Source: Jacaranda mimosifolia
Lineage: Eukaryota > Streptophyta > Magnoliopsida > Lamiales > Bignoniaceae
Assembly (NCBI GenBank): GCA_018894105.1
Contig: CM032117.1
Coordinates: 39,474,501-39,538,500, forward strand
Direction: 5' to 3'
Length of the DNA stretch: 64,000 nucleotides
Each line of letters begins with the position of its first letter. Position 1 is the first letter of the stretch. A program made the translations under genes and the position numbers. This document shows positions 34,351 through 49,539 of this stretch, piece after piece. A model generated the notes under the pieces. The model made no database searches. It worked only from the letters and a program-made list of their open reading frames with translations, and was not told where the DNA came from.

Positions 34351-35427
34351 GCTCTTCTTTGCACTGTTGCTTGATTCATCCTTTCGATTTACCAGGATGT
34401 CAATAATGTTCATCTTCAATGTCAAATGCAGTAAGACCATATTTATGACATTATATGGAGCTGGTCTTTGTAGCGGCAACTCTCCAACACTTGATTGAAC
34501 ACTCCTCCTTCACTACTGGTTGACATCGTCAAAAAAATACAAGAAACTCATAAGCAACTGAGAAGAAACTGAGAAGAAGAAGAAACTCAAAAATGATAAA
34601 AGTAAAAGGAGAAGAAGACAATGCAGATGTCAGGTTGGTGGTTGTTGGCTCTGACGATTATTCTCATTACCACCGTAGAGCTTGTTGCGTTTTTTCTGTT
34701 CGTTCTGTTTCTGGTAATGAGCGTATGATATGGTTTATTGTTTGCTTGTGTGAATGAAGAAGAAGTAAGAAAAAATGAGTGAAAAATATTATACTTAAGG
34801 GCATTTTTGTCAAATCAAGTGAGTAGGGAGTGATTTCTAAAATTTTAACAAAACTAGGGAGTTTCTTATAACAAAAATCAAGTGGGGACTGAACATGAAA
34901 TTGGAAAGTGTTTTTAGTACTTTTAAATAAGTGCCCCTTTAAATATTGATATTTCAAAATAACTCCATTGGATTATGATTTACTTGTCACTAATTAGTGT
35001 CCGTGTGTTTATTTTATTAACAAAGTATCTCCAATTTTGAAAAATTATATTATAAAATGGTGTATTATCAATTAAAAAAATTCTAACGTTAAATTTTCGT
35101 ACGAAAAATTCATATTGTTATTTATTTTCAAAAAATCAAATTAATGGGGATTAAGCCTAAATGACAACGAAAAATTAGTTTAATAAAGGTCTGAAAAGGA
35201 AATAACAAACTTAATTCAAAGTTTCAAGAATGCTTAAAGGAATTATTTTATTATAATCTTACTTTCCTGTTACAATTTTAAAGGAAAATCCATTTGTAAA
35301 TTGTTGGAATTTCACAAGTGGAGATGTCGCATGAGCAACTACAACTTCAGTTGAAACTTTGAAGATAAACGCAGCTTAAGCTTATCTTGTTTCTGGGCTC
35401 TCTCCTCTTTTCTCTCATGCTGCAACA

Positions 35428-38400
35428 ATGGAGGGTGTTGCTATAGCCCTGAGCCACACAACACCGCAGCAGCGGCCATTTTACATTCCAAAATCTGTAG
35501 ATTTAGCAATCTTAAATCCGTCTCCACGCAAAACACTTGGATTTTCTCGGGCATGGCCGCTTTCCTTATCAACCCACCATCTCTATAACCGTTCTTTACA
35601 ATTATCACCCTTTCAACTTTCATCACTTTTTTCTTCACATGGTAAGTCCTTTTCCTGCCTGTTCAGTGTGTATTTCATCATGTTTCAACAAAATAAAACA
35701 TGGGTTACTTTATTTTGAGGATGATGAATCTTTGAAGTAGATGATGATGCAAGATAGCTTCTTGGTGCCTTATAATGTCAAAACATTTGTACCTTTGTCA
35801 AGAATTTGATGGGTTTTCTTTTAGTTTTTGTTGCTTGTGTTCTCTTTTACCTTTCTCCCAGTTTTTATCTTGGAAAATGTGTAGTTCTTTGTATTGATTT
35901 GATATATTTGTGGGATGTAGTTAAGGAGAAGGTATTGCATCTGAAGATTATCGTGCTGTTCTGCTGCTACTGCCTATTTTCTATCTTGAAAAATTTTATA
36001 GGTCTAGTTCCATTTTATGATTTACTATAGTATGTGTTATTTTATTGATGCAAAAGTTATTGTCTTGAGTGAGTCTGTAGGGGGTGCAGATGGGGAGTGG
36101 AATTCTTTACTCTTAAGGAATTTATGAAAATGCTATTGTATGGTGCAAGAACTGAAACAGGATTGCAGTGTTTGAGGCTCTTCTGTTAAGTTATTTGTGA
36201 GTCCGCCAAACTTGGGGGAAAATATGAAACACAAACACATTTTATGTTTTTCACCTCTAGCCTATAGTGATCATGCTCAAGATTGTACCTTTCTCTTCAG
36301 AACTGATGGAATTATTACACCTTGTTTTTCATATTTTAATCTGCCGGGGCCATTTTTTTCCTCTTAATGTTTAGTCATTTATCTTTTAATTTTTGAAAAT
36401 CCATCAATGGCTAACATTCATTGACATTCTGATGTTTTTCTTCATCTTTTGTGCCTGGAAATTGCCAACTGAAGGCAGCAAAATTCTCTTTGCAACCCCT
36501 GATGTGGGAGTAAGTACAGAAACAAGTGAATGGGCCATGCAAGGTAATGCGCAACGTGTATGTATGTGTGTGTGAGAGAGCTTTACTTATGCTTGTTATG
36601 CTTTTGCCCTTGTTTATTAATGCATAGGAGTTTGCAAATCGGTAGTAACTCCTGATGAGCTGTATAATTGTGTCTGGCAGCATCAAGTAATTGGATGACA
36701 ATGCACGTACTGTTGCATCTTAATTTTCTTCCTATTATTCAATAAGCATTTAAATGCAACTAGGGAGATAAGAGTTTAATTTTAGGGGCTCTTGGAAAGT
36801 GTTGACTCAACATATATTGGGTCGGCATATTGATAATGCTATATGGCAGAGTTGCTTCCAGCTTTTGATGTTTAACCTCAAGGACCCTGTGGATGTCAAG
36901 AAATCAACTCTCATGACTTGCCAAATTCATGTTAATCAAAATGACTCTGAGATACAGATGCATAATGCAGTTGATTGTTCCTAGAACTTCCAGAAATCTA
37001 CTGCTCTGGATGGCAAAGACCTTGATAAATAAAACTCTATTGAGAGCCTGAAATAGTCTAGATGACTGTCTCTTATGTGCACACCTCCATTTTATTGCTC
37101 TCATATTTATACAGACCAAAAATCATAATAGTTCTGTAATACCATTGGTAGATTTCTATACTTTAAGGAAAGAAGTGGAAACTACCTCAGAGCATGTTGA
37201 AGAGATTAGAGCCGCTGCTGGTCTGAAACTGCTAGAAGAAAATCTTGCAGATCTGGAGGAAGCCGCAGCTGATAGCTCTCTGTGGGATGATCGTGTCAAA
37301 GCTCAGCAGACACTTCAAGCTTTGACTGATGTCAAGGAAAAAATAAAACTTCTCAATGACTTCAAAGCGCAGGTCTTTATTTTCATATTATGAAACTCCC
37401 AATCAATTAATTCACAATGGTTTTGTGCAAATTGTGACATTAAAATGTTTCTAAGGATACAATCTTTATGTTTGCTTTTAAGTACCTAAATATAATTAGC
37501 AAATGCTAATACAGGTAGAAGATGCAGAAACAATCGTCAAGCTTACAGAGGAAATGGACTCGATTGACACAGGGCTCCTTGAAGAAGCTGCTGGTATCAT
37601 TAAAGAATTGAGGAAGGCATTGGACCGATTTGAATTGACTCAACTTCTTTCTGGCCCTTATGATAAAGAAGGTGCTGTTATCAGCATCACAGCTGGTGCA
37701 GGGGGTACTGATGCCCAGGTAACACTAGTTCTGATTATAAGAAAAGAAATAAACAATACTCATTTCCCTCAATGAATGATGGGATTGACAAGTTACACTT
37801 GCTTTGTCAACAAATGGACTTAAATGGGCACTGGATGCCCTATAAGCTTAAAGATTGTGTGCATCTTGAATTGGTAGACATCTCTACATGCTGCCAAAAT
37901 AATCCAAGACATCCTATTCATCTACGTTGTTGCTGAGAAAATTTAGCCGTCTTATGCTTCATATTCACATCTTCCGTGTCATAGTTTGTCTAAACTGTAG
38001 TATTTTTGGTTTTTACTGATCAAGGTCTTTATACAAGCTCCTATCCTAAACATAAATTGAGCTCTTTATATACTTGGCCTTTGTGACCCACCAATTGGAT
38101 ATTTTATGTGGAGAAAATTTAGATTGATGTTGATCCCAACTATTTAAGTATTGTCTATCGATTTTCTGCGTTATATTTTCTTTAAATTCTTTTGATAAAC
38201 TCCAGTGCAGGATTGGGCTGACATGCTTCTCAGGATGTACATAAGGTGGGGGGAAAAGCAGCAGTATAAAACAAAAGTAGTTGAGAAGTCCATGGGAGAA
38301 GAGGCTGGGATCAAATCAGCTACTATTGAAATAGAGGGCCAGTACGCCTATGGATATTTGTCCGGTGAGAAAGGAACCCACCGGATCGTGAGACAGTCCC

Positions 38401-39234
38401 CTTTCAATGCCAAAGGCCTTCGCCAGGTAACTGGAGATGGTTTGAAGGCTTCAATTATTTTCCATCCGACCCAATTTGTCTAGTTAGAAAACGTATTCAT
38501 TGGTATGTTTCCTTAATGACTTGCAGACTAGTTTCTCTGGTGTTGAAGTCATGCCTCTACTCCCTGATGAATCAATGGATGTCGAAATACCAGAAGAGGA
38601 CTTGGAGATCAGCTTTTCAAGAGCCGGAGGAAAAGGCGGCCAAAATGTTAATAAAGTTGAAACTGCAGTTCGCATTACCCACATACCCACCGGAGTCACC
38701 GTTCGTTGCACAGGTTAACCTCATAAACCTCGGACGACTATCCTTTGATCTTACAAGTATTTTGTTTTTTGTTTCTTACCGGTATTGTCGTTTATGAAAG
38801 TTATTTGTTCTTTCCACATGTCATTTAGTTAAAAAGTGTCAACTTTCGTAACAGTTTTTCACTAGTTCAAAAGCGAAAGCTCTTGCAAATAATCTAAAAG
38901 TTTGCTTCTATTTTTCGGTACTTTAGAAGAGAGAACCCAATTGGCGAACAAGATCAAAGCTTTGAGCAGACTAAAAGCAAAACTGCTAGTCATAGCTGAG
39001 GAGCAAAGGGCATCTGAGATCAAGCAGATCAAGGGAGACGCGGTGAAGGCGGAGTGGGGCCAACAGATACGCAACTATGTGTTCCATCCGTACAAGTTGG
39101 TGAAAGATGTACGGACAGTACATGAAACATCGGACATTGCTTCTGTAATGGATGGTGAGTTAGAGCCCTTCATTAAAGCTTACCTCAAGCACAAGTACAG
39201 CACATTGATGCCAACTAGGGGAGAGCAATCATGA
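35428..39234 (+). CDS. PRFB1: Chloroplast peptide chain release factor 2
   Basis: Terminates plastid translation at UGA and UAA codons by releasing the peptide at the ribosome. Seven exons join in frame to 472 aa: 35428-35641, 36475-36543, 37152-37372, 37515-37718, 38211-38426, 38527-38713, 38927-39234. The N-terminus is Ser/Thr-rich and lacks acidic residues for about 20 residues, as in transit peptides. The stop-codon recognition motif SPF (299-301) and catalytic GGQ (345-347, in [10 protein letters not shown]) are both present; the SPF form marks RF2 and not RF1, and the GGQ excludes PrfB3-like paralogues that lack it. The 69-base exon 2 uses an AAG acceptor at 36474, which is the least certain joint. 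Orthology to HCF109/AtprfB1 is likely. Confidence 0.92.
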
Positions 39235-40077
39235 TAGAGTTGCAACTCCCGCTTCATTTTTTTGGCCCTTCTTTTAGTATTCTTATCAGATGCATATAAT
39301 GACGTACCTTTTGGTTATTAACATGGAAATTATGGACACATTCTTGTTTGGTATCACCAAAATCTGAAAATATTTAGTTGTATTTTTTTCAAAAAAATAA
39401 AAATAAATATATATATATATATCAAAAGTTAATTCAGATTCGAACCTAAACCTCATGCGTGTGTGTATGAAGACACTGCCATTAAGTCAATCAATAATTC
39501 AGCCTGAGGTTCACTTTTGATTCCTAGGATTCCACAAGATATGTTGTTGCTGCCAGAATTGTTTTTCCTGTTCTTTGCAATCCGTACTGTCATTGACATT
39601 TTGGCAACTCAACTCCTTGTCATATAATAAAATGGCTAGGGTAAAACTGTAAAATGAGTTGAATCCACTCAACTAATATTCAATCCAACTTGAAAACAAA
39701 TCAAACTCAAGCGGTTCAAAAAGCTTGAACTTGCAGATTTTTTAGACAAAAGATGCAGAATATCATGAGATAAATTTCTACAGCTGGAAAAGTTCACCTC
39801 AAGTATGAACGGCAACCAAGACTAAACAAAATTTAATGCAAAACAAACAAGATATTAAGTTTATTAACTCCAAAACAAACAAGTTTATTACTTGAACGAT
39901 TCACCCCAAAATAATGAGTGGGAAGGAGATCAAATGCTGGTCGAAAATAAGTTTATTAACTCCAAAAAATATCAAGGGGCTGGCCAGGAAAGGGGGACTG
40001 ATTACTTGAACGATTCACCCCTTTATATTCTTCTCTTCTCTAAAACTTCATCGTGTACATCGAATTATGGATCATTT
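39235..40077. other. Convergent 3' region between release factor and dehydrogenase genes
   Basis: Non-coding. It contains a small imperfect duplication: ACTTGAACGATTCACCCC occurs at about 39891 and 40004, and AAGTTTATTAACTCCAAAA at about 39857 and 39949. No gene is seen. Confidence 0.6.
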
Positions 40078-43000
40078 TCATGATGCCTTGTTTTTCCCAA
40101 AAAGCAAGCTCAATGAGTATGTGTTCCCCTTCTGAACAGCAGCTGCTACCCGTTTTTCTCCAATCTAAAGCCATTTGCAACAAGTTAGCAGAAACGCAGA
40201 AAGCCATGAGTGACAGAATAAGTTTCTGAGAAACTGCAACCTCAGTATCTCAATCTCAACAACAAAGATTAGTGTTCGGTCTGAAATAAAGTTAGGGCGA
40301 AATATTGACTATTCAAAGTTGTAATGGCACACCAAGAAAATCTTAATCAAGACTTTTCACACACACAACAGGTAAAAGTTACGATACCTTATCCATGAGC
40401 CAGTATCCAATTGTCGGCATATACTGCACCAGGTACATTACAGCCAGCACAGGCTGCACAAAATGACAAGGTAAAAAAGGAAATTACTTAGTGTAGCAGT
40501 TTAGTATTAAAAAATATGCCTTACAAGATACCAGTAAGTTGAAAAGTGGTGTTAGTAAACAGGGCCGGTGCTTCAAATAGGATAACAAAATGGACTGAAG
40601 CTAATGCAAAAATTGAGCCAATTTCAGACAAGATTGAATAATATACAGTTAGGACCAATCCTTTGGACCAAAGAGTCATGGCACTAGGCTCATGCTTTTT
40701 TGACATGTAAACTCGAACTTTTTGCCTTTTTATCTCCTTCGAAAAGGCTTCTATTGTTTTGATGTATTTGCCGAAGTACTAATCCTTAAAAGGAAGACAC
40801 TAGGAATTCTTCAATAGACTATAAAACAGGTCTGTTTTGATCTCAGTGGGCAAACCTGATGTGATATCCAAGCTTCCTTCAGACCATGGCTTGCAGCAAT
40901 TATTGTGAGCTCTGCACACCTCTCTGATGACACACGCTTCTGGAAATTAATTAGTGAAGTTCAGTACGTGACTTGTTGTCAGTGAAAAGACTTACCAGAA
41001 TATAGGAGTCAACAATTCCATCAGAGAAATATTTAATATCACAGTTTCTCCAAAATAGGTATATTACATATAGCAGGTGTGGTAGGATCTACGAAAGCAG
41101 TATATATTATGGTCATCAAATACATACATGGAAAGGCTATGCAGGCAATGGTATTTATATTTATTGCATTGGACATTAGTACATGGTGTAAATATATTAT
41201 AATACCACAGCGATCCATACAAACATATAGCACATACAAGATTATAGTTTGATGTCGACATACTTTGCTATCTTATAGATCTATGCAGACAAGAAACCTA
41301 CAAGAGCAAACTACATGGTTAAAGATTCAACCAGGTTTATTCATCATTTTCTTTCACCAATAAGCCAAATATTTATAATAATACCCAATAAGGAATATAT
41401 GAACCATAAATGATGCTATAGAATAAAGTACTCTAGAAAATTAACCTATCAACATTTATTGATATCATTGTATAAAATGGTTCTCATTTTTACCTCAGCA
41501 GAACCTTTCTGTCCTGAGGTACTTGCTTCAGAGCTAGTTGAGGTCTTCACAGGCCCTGGACAAACAATAGTTACCTTGATCCCTCTTCGACAAAGCTGAA
41601 ATCACAAAGAGATAAGTGATTACAGTAAAGATAAAGAATAATTTTCAAACATTCAGTATTCCTTTCAAGAGCACACACTACGTAGCAATTTTCAAACAAA
41701 TTGCTCTGGAACAACCCCTCCATCTTCACTCATTAAATACGGTGGATGAAGAAAGAAGGTTACGTCTTCCCATCCCAAAAAGCACATAGTTAAACCAACA
41801 TAGTTGAGAAGGACTCAGTGTTAGTATACAGGCCCGAAATACCACTAAATCTGGTTGATACTTTCCATACCTCTGACCGCAGGGTATGAAAATAGCCATT
41901 CATAGCAAATTTGGAGGCAGAGTACACAGCCTGACCAGGTGCAGGTGCCTTTCCTGCAGCACTGCTCATCTAGATACAGAAAGCAGTCAAAAAGAAGAAG
42001 TTAAGAAGGCAAAAATTATTCAACTTAAAAATAATATTTTCTGCATGATAAATCTATCGACTTAGGCTGATAAAGTATAATTGCTGGTTTGGAACAATAT
42101 AACTTGCAGAGGCACAAGAATCATGAATTCTGATACGCAAGAGATGCTTGTGTAAAAATTCATGAAAAATTATTCAGGTTGATTTGAATGCCTAGCAAGT
42201 TAGATCCAGCTGGATTAACTCCACCCCATGAACATAAAGCACTTCATGAATGAAGCCCACAAAAAACACACCACAACAAAATGTCCCCTCCCCCGCTTCA
42301 GCATGTGAGGTGACAGGAGTCGCGTCAGAGATATTGGCCCCAGAACATTGACATCAAAAGTCGCCTAATAAGAAAACCAGATTATTCAAATTAGTACCCT
42401 CTTAAGCTCTTCTGATAAAACAGACAAATGATAAGATTCAAATCTTCAAATCAAGTAATTTACTCAAAAGCAATGCAAGCCATTCGAGTCATGATATCAC
42501 TCAGCAGTAAAAATAATGACCAAGATGCAAATAATATGTTGAGAAAAGAAATTTTCCATACAATCCAGTCCTCGGTTACACAGATAATGGTTATCCCAGA
42601 CAGATTTATCAGTGGTGGGCATTCTATCAGAATAGTTACATAGAGCAGTCCTACTTCTAAGAAGAGCTGTCATCTAATTTAAGCAAACCCCAACATCCCA
42701 TCAATCATGACATGATCAACTGACTTCTTTTAGCCATCCTAAAACCAATTGTCATCTTCATTCTTCAGTTTCCAAAAGAAAAATAAATGTCAACAAGCAT
42801 GATCCCTGATCTCTAGCCTTAGCTGTCACAAAATTCACCTCGCCCTTATTGCCCTTACGAGGGTACACCAGCTAAAAGGATGAAATGATTTTTCATTAGA
42901 ATCTATTTGCCCAGTCATTACACCCGTTAAATTCACAATTTTCAGAGCATCTGGATTAGTGCAATTGTGGATCTATTCACCTCCTATTACCAAAAACACC

Positions 43001-45378
43001 AAAGCGATCCAATGGTAAATGCCACAGTTTCATCCTATAATAAATTCAACAACTTCTAGAAGGAAAAAGATCCCTCCCCAACAACTAATATCACAATCAC
43101 AAAAAGGAAAAGATTAAAATATCAGTTCTGTATGACCATTATATTGTTTAGACATAATCATTTTAATCTAAATGATTCTATGGAAGATAAGAGTGAGACA
43201 ATAGACTTAAAAGATGAACAGAGAAAAATGCCATAGTTCCTGCATCACATTATTCTTAACATTTCGCATTCATATGTTTTAGGTAACGTTTAACAGACAA
43301 ACTTCATCACCAACCGTATTTCTAAAATCAGTTTTTCTAGGTTCCAAACAGAACATAATAAGTAGCCTGTCAACGTGAATGCATGAAAATAAACAAACAT
43401 GCAGAACAGGTATAATAGATATCAATGACTCTTTACCAGCATATGATACCTTGAGACTTTCTTCTGTCACGTCTAATGCCACTGATTTCTGCAAGATGAA
43501 CAAAGTCAAACAACCAGCACAAAGCAAATCTTTAACATAGAAGTTTCAACAGATTAGAAAAGATAGTTACGATACAGATTTCATTTAAGAGTAAAGAGGA
43601 AAACAAAGAACGGAAGCAAGAAAAATTCTGGTCCAGGCCATGATTACCCTTTGTTTATTATTCTTCAAAGAGAAACTCTACAACAACCTTGCAGGTCACT
43701 TTTTAACTATTCTGATGCAGTCAGTAGACATTTTAAGTGCTGGCAAAAGTTGGGTTCACTTTTCTTTAGTCTGGAATATAGAGCCGTTAGCCCTCTGTAT
43801 GTAGAGGATAATTGGTCAATTTTAACTTGGATACCATCTTCCAAATTTCAAATAGAGCTCCATTGCATACATTCAGTTTTATTGAACTGTTGATAACACA
43901 TTGACCACGGTAACATGCATTTACTTACAGGGCGTTCATAAGCTGCATTATGGAATATGTAATCCACCCCAGCACCCCCAAAAAATGACTCTGCTTTCTG
44001 TACAGCCTCTGCCAGATATTCTTCCCCCCGAGTCAAATCCAAAGGCAAAATCATCACCTCGTCTGGTGCATGTTTTCCTGGATTAGCATCAAAAAATCAA
44101 GGTAAGGAACAACGGTGAAAATCTGCATATTTCATAAGACAGCAAATAGATGGCTGATAGAATTACACACCAGTCAGCTGTTTCTTGACACGTTGCAGTT
44201 CCACTTCATTTCTTGCAGAGATAATGAGCTTTGCTCCCACACTTGCAAGTTGTTTAGCAAGCACTTCCCCTTATATCAGATAGATTAAGATCAAACAAGT
44301 CAATGCTTTAATAATCTCACTCTGACCAGAACTCAGAAAAACAAAACAAAACATCTGGACAGAATTAAACTGAAAGTTAAGCTTTAATCTAACACAACTA
44401 CAGAATGAAAGCTATCATCGCCGTGAAGTTATGAAAGAAAATGAGCTCCCCTGGCCTTCTGGATGCTAGATTCTAGGCGTCATGTTCTTTGCAGATCCAT
44501 ATACAATGTCGTAAAAATTCTCCAACAAGATAAACTAAAACCTGCTGACTTTTAAACAAAAATGTAGTAAGAAGAACTTATTTCTTGCCAAAGCCATCAA
44601 AGGAGGATGATGGCTGCATTTACAAAACAAACCTAGCGAATAATAAATGACCATGACAAGGAAACAAATCAAGTGACATCATACTATAACATGAAAATTA
44701 ACCCAAAATTATGGTACCAACAACCACGAGATCACTAAACCACTGCAGGTTTTTGCATGCCTTAGTAAGAAAGCAGAAAGCCAAGCAAATTTTGATTCTT
44801 GAAGCCACCATACACAAAATTCCTCATTCTCATTTCCATGGAAAGGTGTTACAGTGCAAGAAGAACAACGAAATAAATTAAACATTACTATTTCAAACGA
44901 TCAAAATAACGCTAATAATTCTCAGAAACTGATACTGTAAGTACATACCAATACCGCGGCTGGCTCCAGTGATCCAAATAACCTATTTATTCATGCAAAA
45001 GATCAAAAAAAGAAAAAGAAAAAGAAAAAACTCTGAGTCCCTCCAAAAGAAAAAGAAATAGAAAATAACCATACATATAATATCCAAGAACTTGAGCCAA
45101 CAAAAATTTTCCAAACCTTATCCTCAATTTCTTCGCGCTTCACGCGCTTTTTAGACAACAACGTGAGATCCCCTGACACAAAATTCCATAAAAAAATACA
45201 CTGTTAAACGAAATCTTGGAAGAATTTTCAAAAAATATAAGCATTGAAAGATCACTCCGCATCAAAAGCAGTTGAAGAAAATGGATGATTAACGAAATGT
45301 ACCATCGGCTTTGAGGAATTTGAAGAAAAAAGCGATGAAAAAAGCTACAAATAATGAAGAAATTATAAGGGTCAGCAT
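40078..45378 (-). CDS. Membrane-anchored short-chain dehydrogenase/reductase (SDR family member 7-like)
   Basis: NAD(P)-dependent oxidoreductase; substrate not known from sequence. Twelve exons join in frame to 327 aa, reading down from 45303-45378 through 45117-45172, 44949-44982, 44171-44269, 43929-44077, 43450-43488, 42272-42364, 41871-41969, 41494-41595, 40856-40939, 40388-40453 to 40078-40164. The first ~24 residues (MLTLIISSLFVAFFIAFFF) form one hydrophobic membrane anchor. Classical SDR motifs follow: cofactor-binding TGASRGIG (49-56), HNAA in place of NNAG (131-134), catalytic Ser 185, Tyr 198 and Lys 202 in YSASK, and CPGPVKT after them. All catalytic residues are intact. It resembles Arabidopsis At3g03330-type proteins related to mammalian DHRS7; an ER location is inferred from the anchor. 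Confidence 0.92.
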
Positions 45379-46380
45379 TTATTTTCTCTTTTTCTGCTTA
45401 ATTGTGAGTGGAGCTATGGTCTTCAGTCTTCTGCTCTGCAGCGAAAATAGAAGTTCGATGGTGGACTTTTTGGTGAGAATTTGCCCCTGGAAAAACGGTG
45501 GCGGCTCGTTAGGAACTATAAATGCGACTTTATGATGAGTTTAAGAAGAAGTCGCATAACGGGGCCCGGTAAACTTTGCTTAAATTTTCATATATATTTT
45601 TTTTTTATTGTTCCTTATCTTTCTTTCTTCAATATATAAATATGAAAATTAATTTTTCTGCACTTTTCATAGAAAGGTCGTAAATTTCATTGGTTTATTC
45701 AATGTTTCCACAATTGTATGCTAATGATAACACGTTTTCGAAATGATTATATTGTTTTCGAAAATACTATCTTATTTGAAATATAAGATGCATGTAATTT
45801 TAATTACTGATTTTAAATTTTAAAATATAATTATATAAGAACATACCAATAATTAATGCTACTAATTTGACACATTCGATGATGTGCTAAGATTTGTATA
45901 TCTTCTTTTATATAATAACAATGTTTATTTATTTTTTATACAATGTAAATTTGTTCTAATAATTTTCATATACTTATTTAATTTTTTTTTTTTGTAAATA
46001 AAAATTAAAAATTATGATAAAATAATTGTAGATATATAATAGGTGAATTATATAAGTGATAGCTAGTATGTAACTTCTATTGAAATTAAAAGAGATGAGT
46101 GAGAATATTTTAGATAGATCATTCGAAAGCACGTCAAAAGAAGTATAAATACTTTATCGAAATTTATAATTCCATTTAAGTTATTGTAGACATATCAATA
46201 ACCAATGAAATGAATAGAAACTAATATAGTATTTAATAAGTATTGCATGAGGATATCTCAAATTAAATTTTACCCAATTATTTTCAGCCCCCATAAAAAT
46301 CGATAAATGATATATAAGTCTAGTTTTATATTAGATTTTGGGATTTTATGTATTTTTTTTAATATAATAATGCAATATAT
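45379..46380. other. Divergent intergenic region between SDR and ACP genes
   Basis: About 1.0 kb separates the two starts, very AT-rich after 45600. The SDR 5' UTR is presumably in 45379-45500. No further gene or repeat is supported. Confidence 0.5.
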
Positions 46381-46382
46381 AA

Positions 46383-46420
46383 TGGGCCTGATATAAATTA
46401 TATATAAAAAATCAGGCCCA
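46383..46420 (+). promoter_or_regulatory. Inverted site II elements flanking a TATA-like core, mtACP promoter
   Basis: TGGGCCTGAT (46383-46392) and its exact reverse complement ATCAGGCCCA (46411-46420) enclose an AT-rich stretch with TATATA. TGGGCC/GGCCCA are site II elements, bound by TCP factors and common in plant nuclear genes for mitochondrial proteins. They lie 77-114 bases before the mtACP ATG. A (CT)n run follows in the leader at about 46463-46480. Confidence 0.55.
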
Positions 46421-46496
46421 ATTTCGGTGGAGAAACTCCACTAGACTGAAAAAACCCCCAGCTTCTCTCTCTCTCTCTCTCACGCTCACGTAACAA

Positions 46497-48026
<1,530 letters not shown>

Positions 48027-49539
48027 ACGAACAGAGGAAGGCTGCTGCCCTTTTTTCCCCCTCCTTTCTTTCCATCTGCCCATGCCGGGACTACTTTTTA
48101 AATGTTCGAATGTCTCTCTTTCAAGAAAAAGAAAATCTTTTCAAAGTGTATCTTGCTGTTGCGAGCTACATTGCTCTTCTGCATAATTTCTGGTGACAGA
48201 GACGGTGAAACAACAAGTGAAGTTTTATCATAATGAGGTCTATGCATTCCTTTAAGACTGATTTGGCTTCCTTTTGTATCTTTAAATCACCAGATTTGAT
48301 GGAGTTGTTTTTCTGATAGGATTGGACTAGGGAGAAAGATATCTTTGTGTCCATGAGGTGAAATATTTGAATCATTCAAAGTTTTGTCAGGTGTGAATTA
48401 TATGTTTCCATCATTAGGAAATTTAGCATTTGCTTTGGTTACCTCTCAGTGCACCGTTAGGAGCCCATTATTGGATATGGAAATTGTGACCAATCAAAAA
48501 TGCTCTTCAAAGATTATCATGAAGTATGCCTCTCAAGTTTGTCTGAAAGCACAGCTTGCACATTCTTGTTTTTTTTGTGAGCATAAAAGTCTATTTGGAT
48601 TAATAATAATTTAATTGGTTCGTCGATTGGGCACGGGTGAATAAGAAACATGTTTGTTTCTTTAAAATCTCAATTAAGTGACTAAAAAGGATCTTAAGGT
48701 TTGTCAAAGTCTTATATTCAACAGTGAGGCCAAATAATTTCATTCATCTTGGGTTGATCCGATCGAATTTTGTTGAATGAATTGATCCATTATTGTATAC
48801 AATGAGAAAGCCCAAAAAATAAAAAAAGAAAGAAAAAGGAAAAATGGGCAATCTCAAGAATTCTTTCACGATCAATCAAATGGGGTCAAGAAAATCATGT
48901 CTATCAATTGAAAATGGAAAATACTAACACCCTAATACACAAAGCAGCATAGACATGGCCGCGTATATAATTTGGTCTCTTAGTGGTCATGCTCATGCAT
49001 GGTCTCAGACCAAGACCTACCCAGACCATGAGACGACAGTTTTGCTGACACAATTAACTGGAAATTTTAGTCCAAATGTCCAATTGGACTGGTTTATCTG
49101 TTAATAAATAAAATAAAAGAAAAAGAAAGAGTTTTAATCGAGCAGAACTATCGGTCTGTTGTAGAACAATTCGATGGATTAGCAGCTTTAGAAACAATGC
49201 TAAAGTCCAGGGAATGTGGCGAAGCACACAGATTTGAAGCGATTTTTGTATGATGTAAGCTACAATTCCTATTGACAAAGAACCAACCACTCCAATAAGT
49301 GGCCTAGATGAACAAGTTAATATTACTTGGCGGTCAGCCTCAGGCTGCCAACAAATAACATGGATATCACAAACACAAAACCTTGTGTAAATATGTTGAT
49401 AAGTATCGATAAATAATGGAAATAAATGAAAGATTAGCTTCTTCCAGGAGATGATTATGTACATACCGTATTAGTACAGGCAACAATAGACTTGCTTAAA
49501 GGGCTAGAAGAAGTATGCAGTGGTTTTTCATTTTAACCA
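48027..49539. other. Convergent 3' region between ACP and TIO genes
   Basis: Non-coding sequence including the two 3' UTRs. A short hairpin (CATGGTCT...AGACCATG, about 48998-49031) is visible. No gene is supported. Confidence 0.55.

Larger units (their letters stand above)
29759..34937. mobile_element. Decayed Mutator-like element composed largely of tandem arrays
   Basis: Three kinds of evidence support it. First, diverged terminal inverted repeats: CAGTCCCCATTTGA near 29805 matches the reverse complement of TCAAGTGGGGACTGA near 34880, and AGAAATCACTCCC near 29858 matches GGGAGTGATTTCT near 34828. Second, a 9-bp direct repeat TTTAAATAT flanks it (29750-29758 and 34938-34946), the usual MULE duplication size. 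Third, a MuDR N-terminal domain remnant lies inside at 33024-33149. Most of the interior is four tandem arrays. The exact ends are uncertain because the outermost ~45 bases align poorly. Confidence 0.65.

Noticed and set aside
35428..39234. RF1 (prfA-like) or PrfB3 identity for the release factor
   Set aside because: It has SPF instead of the RF1 PxT motif, and has the GGQ that PrfB3 lacks.
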